This document shows, in pieces, positions 59,470-64,000 of a stretch of DNA of 64,000 nucleotides. Every line of letters starts with the position of its first letter. The first letter of the stretch is position 1. The notes under the pieces are model-generated. The model saw only the letters and a list, made by a program, of their open reading frames with translations. It was not told the origin of the DNA and did not search any database. The position numbers and the translations under genes were made by a program. Origin of the DNA: Sporosarcina thermotolerans. Lineage in GTDB: Bacteria > Bacillota > Bacilli > Bacillales_A > Planococcaceae. The stretch is taken from contig NZ_CP125968.1 of assembly GCF_030067815.1 (NCBI RefSeq), forward strand, positions 2,596,001 to 2,660,000, in the 5' to 3' direction.

Positions 59470-60120
59470 TTATTCGCTTTGTACGGTTGAAAGGGAAACG
59501 AGAATTGGTCCAGCAAAATCAGATGCCTCCACCCCTTTCGGATTGTGAAGACGGAATAAGAATGCAGCGCCCGATTCCGATTTCCACACAATATAATCGC
59601 TAATGCCACCCTCTCCGGAGGTTTGAAGGTAGAGATCCGCGAAACCAAGGGGATGTTCAACCAACTCACCGCTGTAATTAAACACCTCACCGATCTGACT
59701 TAACTCTTCCTCACCTGCTACTTCAAGTTGAGCTAAATCATCTTCGGATGGCAGTGACTCAATATCAACGTAATATTCTGGGTTACTACTCAATGATAGA
59801 CGACCTGTCGCTTCATTAAATGTAAAGTTCTCAAAAACATACAAAGAAAATCCTTTCCCATGTTGTAGAGTAGCCGTTAGGGACTGATTCCCCTTAGATG
59901 TTAGCAGCTCAACATCTTTTACAGCAGGGCGAATTTCAACATCGGTCGTATTCTGACCCGATGAAGTAGACGAAACCGCGTCAACTTTTACGGCCTCCTT
60001 TTTCGTATTATCGGAAGGCCTTATTTCTCCCGTACAAGCAGTAAGTATGAATACCATAACTGGTATCGGGATACTTTTCCAGCCCAAATATCTACTTTTC
60101 AATGTAACCAATCCTTTCAA
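59470..60120 (-). CDS. Secreted lipoprotein of unknown function
   Basis: 216 residues: basic N-terminus, hydrophobic segment and a lipobox ILTAC (Cys about residue 29), a Ser/Thr-rich linker, then a single beta-rich domain (SLTATLQHGKGFSLYVFENF, GRLSLSSNPEYYVDIESLPS). I recognise no family with certainty; a YusW-like fold is possible. ATG 60120 has GAAAGGATTGGTTAC-like spacing further upstream. Extracellular, membrane-anchored. Confidence 0.65.
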   Translation of the reverse strand: MKGLVTLKSRYLGWKSIPIPVMVFILTACTGEIRPSDNTKKEAVKVDAVSSTSSGQNTTDVEIRPAVKDVELLTSKGNQSLTATLQHGKGFSLYVFENFTFNEATGRLSLSSNPEYYVDIESLPSEDDLAQLEVAGEEELSQIGEVFNYSGELVEHPLGFADLYLQTSGEGGISDYIVWKSESGAAFLFRLHNPKGVEASDFAGPILVSLSTVQSE

Positions 60121-60264
60121 GTTGGACTCTATTTTTCCGATTAGTATTTATTCTCACATAATTCCTCTTGAATGGTTAGACGGATTAAGATTAAATAAGT
60201 TTCTTAGTTGTTTGCAATCAGGCTTGTTTGATGAAGGTAGCGTAGAAACTAACTTAAAAAACGC

Positions 60265-60326
60265 AAAAAAATCGTCCTATCTTATAATGGAGTCAGCCAA
60301 CCCATATTAGAAAGGACGATTTTTAC
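60265..60326 (-). terminator. Terminator after nrdJ
   Basis: On the minus strand AAAAATCGTCCT and AGGACGATTTTTT form a 12-bp stem with a large, partly paired loop and end in T7. The region from 60121 to 60264 shows nothing further. Confidence 0.7.
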
Positions 60327-60387
60327 ATTTAATTCAATTTCTTTATTTAATTGTAAAAAGGAACTGGGATGCTTTTAGTTCCTGTGA

Positions 60388-63201
60388 TTATAATCCACAT
60401 TTCAACTGTGCATTACAGTTCGTGCATGTATTACAGCCGCCCATTTCCTCAACGGTGCCTTGTCTACATACAGGGCATGTATCGCCCACTTCAGAGCCGA
60501 TTGTGACATTCGTTGAACGTAGGTCCTGAATCGTATTAACGAGTACGACTTTACGTTGTTCGACAACTTCTTCAACATAATCGGAATCCATTTCGTTTTC
60601 TTCAGCTTTCAGCGTTAGTACTTGCGAGTCACGGCTGCCATCGACATACACAGTACCGCCTTTCGCTCCGCCTTTATAAAGACGCTCATATACGCTTTCT
60701 ACCTGTTCGACTGTATAACCGCGTGGTGCGTTAACAGTCTTCGAGATCGAGCTGTCAATCCAACGCTGGATAATGCATTGTACATCAGCATGCGCTTCCG
60801 GTGCCAAACTCATTGATGAAATGAACCAATGAGGAAGATTGTCCGGATCTGCTTCTGGATTACGTTTTAAATATTCTTCGACGATACCCGCTTTCACCTC
60901 GATGAATTTCCCGAGACGTCCGCTACGGTAATAAGTGAAGGAGAAGTATGGTTCTAAGCCGGTAGAAACGCCAACCATGGTTCCAGTGGATCCAGTTGGT
61001 GCAACTGTCAATAAGTGGGAGTTTCTGATTCCATGTTGAAGAATTGCCTCACGGATATCTTCCGGCATTTTTTTCATGAAACCTGTGTTGATGTATGCTT
61101 CACGAAGCGCTTTTGTTTCCTCGTCTGTCTTGCCAATAAGGAATGGGAAACTTCCCTTCTCTTTTGCAAGTTCAATTGATTCCCGGTAAGCGGTTGTCGC
61201 AATCGTTTCGAAAACTTTATCGACAAGTTCGTTGCCCTCTTCTGAACCATATTCTTTTTCACAGTAGATAAGAAGATCGGCAAGTCCCATAACGCCAAGT
61301 CCTACACGGCGTTCACCAAGGGCTTGTACTTTGTTTTCTTCAAGGAAATAAGGTGTTGCGTCAATTACGTTGTCCTGCATGCGGACACCGACACGAACAG
61401 TTTCTTTCAATTTATCGTAGTTTACTGTCTTCGTTTCTTTATCAGCGAATTCTGCAAGGTTTACAGCAGCAAGGTTACAAACCGAATATGGTGCTAATGG
61501 TTGTTCCAATTTTGTTATCCTGAAGGTTTTTTATCCATTCAGTTCTTACAGTTCGTTTTCCTGTAAGTTCAGCATACATTTTGACTGTTTAATACAGCCT
61601 TGCGGTCTCGTGCCTGGATTATAGTCTGTTTTACTATGTAAAACAGGATCACCAGGTATGCGTTGCCCCTGACTGAAGCTTTACCTTCAGCCTTCGGTTC
61701 GGATTGGCATTCTCAGCTTCCCCGCTTCATCCCGCAATTTTTAACGTGAGGCGAAGTCCACCACACGGGTTTGTCGCTACGACTTGCTGGCCGTAAGCTT
61801 TTGCATTCGTTTCGCTGTTCGCATTGTCGATAAAGAAAATTCCCGGTTCTGCAGAGTACGTTGCACAAATGTTGATAAGATCCCAAAGTGCGCGTGCTTT
61901 AATCGTCCGGTATACACGGACTTCATATCCTTGGCGCTCCCATTCTCTTACATCTCCAACTTTATGCCATTCTTCATTATACGTTGCCATTTCTTCAGGA
62001 GAATATTTCTCAACCGCTGGGAAACGAAGCTCATAATAAGCGTCCTGTTCCACAGCTTTCATGAAGTCATCTGTCAATGTAACTGAAATATTAGCACCAG
62101 TTAGGAACTCTGGATTGTTAACGGAATAAGTTCCTCCGTCACGTAATTTTGTTTCAGCGTCTCTTAAGATTGCTTCGTTGAAACCGCCATACCAGGGATT
62201 GTCCGATAATTAAGGATTCCTTGGTACATCGCTTCTTCTTGTGTAGTAAGCGGTTTGAATTTCAGTTTTTCATTTGCAAGTTTCTTAATCAATTCGTCTT
62301 CTGTATTTTCAATAAGATACCGCAGAATCCTTGGATTTTGCATTTTCGAAATGATGAATTCGTAAATGTCAGGGTGCCAGTCCGCCAACATAATCATCTG
62401 GGCACCACGTCTTGATCCACCTTGTTCGACAAGATGTGTCAATTTTGCGATGTCATCGAGCCATGATACTGACCCGGATGATTTTCCGTTGACGCCGCGT
62501 GCTAATGTATTTCTTGGACGTAATGTCGAACCATTCGTTCCAACACCGCCGCCACGGCTCATTATTTCCATTACTTGCTTACGGTGATCAGAAATGCCTT
62601 CGCGTGAATCCGCAACAAACGGCATTACATAACAGTTGAAAAACGTTACTTCAGTACCCGAACCGGCTCCATATAATACACGGCCTGCAGGGATAAAATT
62701 CAAATTCGACAATTGTCCGTAAAACTTGTCGAAAGATGCTTTACGTTGTTCTTCTGTCTTTTCAACAGATGCAAGCCCTGTTGCATTCCGTTTAGCAATC
62801 TGTTCGTAGAACACTTCAAGTGGTTTTTCAATCACATCGATTGGTCTTGTAATAATTCCGGTTTCCATGCTTTCGGGATTGTCGATTGCACTACGGTATT
62901 CTTTTTCGATCCAAATATCTGCTTTTCGATTCTTTTCATCAAGTGCTGTGATGAAGCCAAGCCCTCTTGCTGGAAATTTCGGATCTTCCTTCACTGTCAG
63001 AACAACGAAATCACCAACTTTAAGTGTTTTCTTTTCGATATCCTTGAAGGAATACCGGTCAATCATGACAAGTCGGGATACCCCACTGTGTTCGATTTTC
63101 ATATCTTCTGTAATTGGATGTACTTGCGGGAATTCGACAATATCTGCATTCAACCGCGTCTTGTCCAGAATCGGTTCTTGATGCTTTGAAACAATTACCA
63201 T
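60388..63201 (-). CDS. nrdJ: Class II (B12-dependent) ribonucleoside-diphosphate reductase, split by a group I intron (one apparent indel)
   Basis: Makes deoxyribonucleotides using adenosylcobalamin instead of a second radical subunit. Two exons (63201-61760 and 61506-60388) give about 853 residues. Exon 1 has AGRVLYGAGSGTEVTFFNCY, EIMSRGGGVGTNGSTLRPRN and ends ATNPCG; exon 2 begins EQPLAPYSVCNLAAVNL. Together they restore NPCGE, the N-x-C-x-E site with the thiyl-radical Cys. VAPTGSTGTMVGVSTGLEPY binds phosphate. The C-terminus is a zinc ribbon, CPVC...CNTCTNC. A missing base near 62210 breaks exon 1; corrected, it reads LSDNPWYGGFNEAILRD. ATG 63201 follows AGGAGG. Promoter with NrdR boxes upstream; no cobalamin riboswitch seen. 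Confidence 0.93.
61507..61759 (-). ncRNA. Group I self-splicing intron in nrdJ, 253 nt, no ORF
   Basis: Intron nt 1 is base 61759, nt 253 (terminal G) is 61507. P1: the 5' exon end CGUGUGGU pairs with GCCUCACG (nt 8-15), one U-U mismatch, with the required U:G at the splice site. P10: UUC (nt 5-7) pairs with the first exon-2 codon GAA. P3: UUGCGG (23-28) with CCGCAA (155-160). P4: CGGG (36-39) with UCCG (57-60). P6: GGCUGAAG (68-75) with CUUCAGUC (82-89). P7: GCAUAC (99-104) with GUAUGC (183-188). P7.1: CUGG (105-108) with CCAG (143-146). P7.2: CUGUUUUAC (114-122) with GUAAAACAG (126-134). P8: CUGU with ACAG (163-166, 172-175). P9: CUUACAG (193-199) with CUGUAAG (209-215). Order and P7.1/7.2 insertion indicate subgroup IA. 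Excision joins the frame exactly. Confidence 0.93.
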
Positions 63202-63237
63202 TAACGCATCCTCCTTCTGGTGATATATTTTATAGCA

Positions 63238-63253
63238 ACACAACATGTTGTGT
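63238..63253 (-). promoter_or_regulatory. NrdR box, proximal
   Basis: ACACAACATGTTGTGT, a perfect 16-bp palindrome fitting the NrdR consensus (acaCwAtATaTwGtgt) with two transitions, 37 bases before the nrdJ start. Confidence 0.75.
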
Positions 63254-63267
63254 TGAATCTATTCCCT

Positions 63268-63296
63268 AATCTACTACATATTGAAACACGCTGCAA
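63268..63296 (-). promoter_or_regulatory. Sigma-A promoter of nrdJ
   Basis: TTGCAG and TAGATT with a 17-base spacer on the minus strand. NrdR bound at the two boxes would cover the -10 region and the start of the transcript. Confidence 0.65.
63271..63286 (-). promoter_or_regulatory. NrdR box, distal
   Basis: The core CAATATGTAG on the minus strand matches the NrdR box core CwAtATaTwG at all but one position. Its centre is 33 bp (about three helical turns) from the proximal box, the usual tandem spacing, and it overlaps the spacer and -10 of the promoter. Confidence 0.75.
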
Positions 63297-63566
63297 TAAA
63301 AACATTTCGACATGAGAAATAAAAAAGTTGATATCATGCAGTTTGCATTGAAAAATAATCCGAAAGTTCCAGTCTATTCGCCGTTCTGAATCTGAACAAC
63401 ACCTCATTAAGGACTAAACTATCGCCCGCTTACACACGGAGTTTTACACCATTCATTTTTCAAAACAATATTTCTATAATACCATGAAGTCTTCATACGT
63501 ATAAGTATTGATTTTTACAAACTTCGACAAATGGCGGTTTTATAAATTACCATTGTTTTATTTCCA

Positions 63567-63595
63567 TTGAACAAGTGACAGTCATTCTATATAAT
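63567..63595 (+). promoter_or_regulatory. Sigma-A promoter of the rhodanese-like gene
   Basis: TTGAAC and TATAAT with a 17-base spacer, 29 bases before GTG 63625. The stretch 63300-63560 between this and the nrdJ promoter shows no gene; it is AT-rich. Confidence 0.8.
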
Positions 63596-63624
63596 AAAAC
63601 TATATATAGAAGGGGAAAGCGGTT

Positions 63625-64000
63625 GTGAGTAATTATTATGTTTCAGGTGCAGTTTTACTAATTTTGATATTATATATCGTAATCACAATGGTCCGTTTAC
63701 GAAAAGCTGTTACCAATTTAACGCAAGAGCAATTTATCGAAGGGTACCGTAAAGCCCAATTGGTTGATGTTAGAGAGCCCAAGGATTATGAAGCGGGACA
63801 TATTTTAGGTGCACGTAATATCCCTTATTCCCAATTTCGTCAGCGCTACAAAGAGATCCGTCCGGACAAGCCTGTTTACTTGTATGACCAAAACACTGGG
63901 AAAAGTTCCCGTGCTGCTTTATTCCTTAAGAAAAAGGATTATACTCAACTTTACCAATTGCAAGGCGGGTTCCGCACTTGGACAGGAAAAGTGAAAAGCA
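63625..64000 (+). CDS. yqhL: Membrane-anchored rhodanese-like protein (YqhL), C-terminally cut by the window
   Basis: 125 residues are visible: one N-terminal membrane helix (about 6-22) and a rhodanese domain (AQLVDVREPKDYEAGHILGA, NIPYSQFRQRYKEI, LQGGFRTWTG). At the active-site loop, where sulfurtransferases have Cys, the sequence is VYLYDQNTGKSSRAALFL, so the catalytic Cys is replaced (Asp or Gln) and persulfide chemistry is unlikely. The nearby last codons lie beyond 64000. GTG 63625 follows AGGGGA at 8 bases. Confidence 0.85.
   Translation, partial: MSNYYVSGAVLLILILYIVITMVRLRKAVTNLTQEQFIEGYRKAQLVDVREPKDYEAGHILGARNIPYSQFRQRYKEIRPDKPVYLYDQNTGKSSRAALFLKKKDYTQLYQLQGGFRTWTGKVKS

Noticed and set aside
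61507..61759. Group II intron, intein or insertion sequence as explanation for the nrdJ interruption
   Set aside because: No GUGYG start or domain V, no coding frame for an intein or transposase, no terminal repeats; the group I pairings fit fully.
63200..63560. Cobalamin riboswitch in front of nrdJ
   Set aside because: The leader between the promoter and start is about 60 nt and lacks the B12-box motif; upstream sequence lies before the promoter.

Overview
The window is chromosomal DNA of an endospore-forming Firmicute, most likely a Planococcaceae member close to Sporosarcina. This rests on gene content (spo0A, spoIVB, spoIIIA genes, an alpha/beta SASP), moderate to low GC, strong GGAGG-type ribosome binding sites, and gene order. 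From right to left the order largely follows the Bacillus subtilis yqh-yqi-yqj region: yqhL, yqhQ, yqhR, aroQ, yqhT, efp, spoIIIA, accBC, yqhY, nusB, folD, xseAB, ispA, dxs, tlyA, argR, recN, spoIVB, spo0A, ugpQ, yqzF, bkdR-ptb-bcd-buk-lpdV-bkdAA-bkdAB-bkdB, brxB, yqjC-yqjD-yqjE, dinB, rnz and namA.

Layout. 1-12 kb is mixed: a split HelD gene, small lipoprotein and hypothetical genes, hprK, a SASP gene, an SDR/metallo-hydrolase pair and an SPFH/zinc-ribbon pair. 12-18 kb holds repair, peptidase and propionyl-CoA carboxylase/epimerase genes plus a tiny Prli42-like gene. 18-21.5 kb is an AT-rich accessory stretch with a hypothetical gene, a membrane-anchored serine hydrolase and a decayed gene tail. 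22-37 kb is a catabolic block: methylmalonyl-CoA mutase (mutA, mutB, meaB), then the branched-chain keto-acid dehydrogenase operon under a BkdR-type regulator. Val/Ile breakdown would give propionyl-CoA, which the carboxylase, epimerase and mutase could carry to succinyl-CoA. 37-57 kb is the conserved sporulation, isoprenoid, DNA-repair and fatty-acid block. 58-64 kb has lipoproteins, a class II ribonucleotide reductase gene and a rhodanese-like gene.

The main discovery is a 253-nt ORF-less group I intron (61507-61759) in the class II (B12-dependent) ribonucleotide reductase gene. It falls between Gly and Glu of the active-site N-x-C-x-E motif, and a full set of P1, P3, P6, P7, P7.1/7.2, P8, P9 and P10 pairings can be drawn by hand. 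Two NrdR boxes lie on the promoter of that gene. A second notable point is a reduced spoIIIA operon: spoIIIAA and spoIIIAB are absent, spoIIIAE lacks its N-terminal part, spoIIIAF is reduced to about 56 residues, and a sigma-E-like promoter sits directly before spoIIIAC. The BkdR regulator has lost the GAFTGA loop that sigma-54 activators use. Two short tandem-repeat arrays (21 bp and 20 bp units) and a dispersed palindromic repeat family (four copies) occupy intergenic spaces.

Caution: at least 18 apparent single-base indels interrupt otherwise intact genes, including dxs, bkd genes, mutB and nrdJ, many at short G/C or A runs. They are far more likely to be sequencing or assembly errors than real mutations, so I annotated such genes as full-length with an indel.
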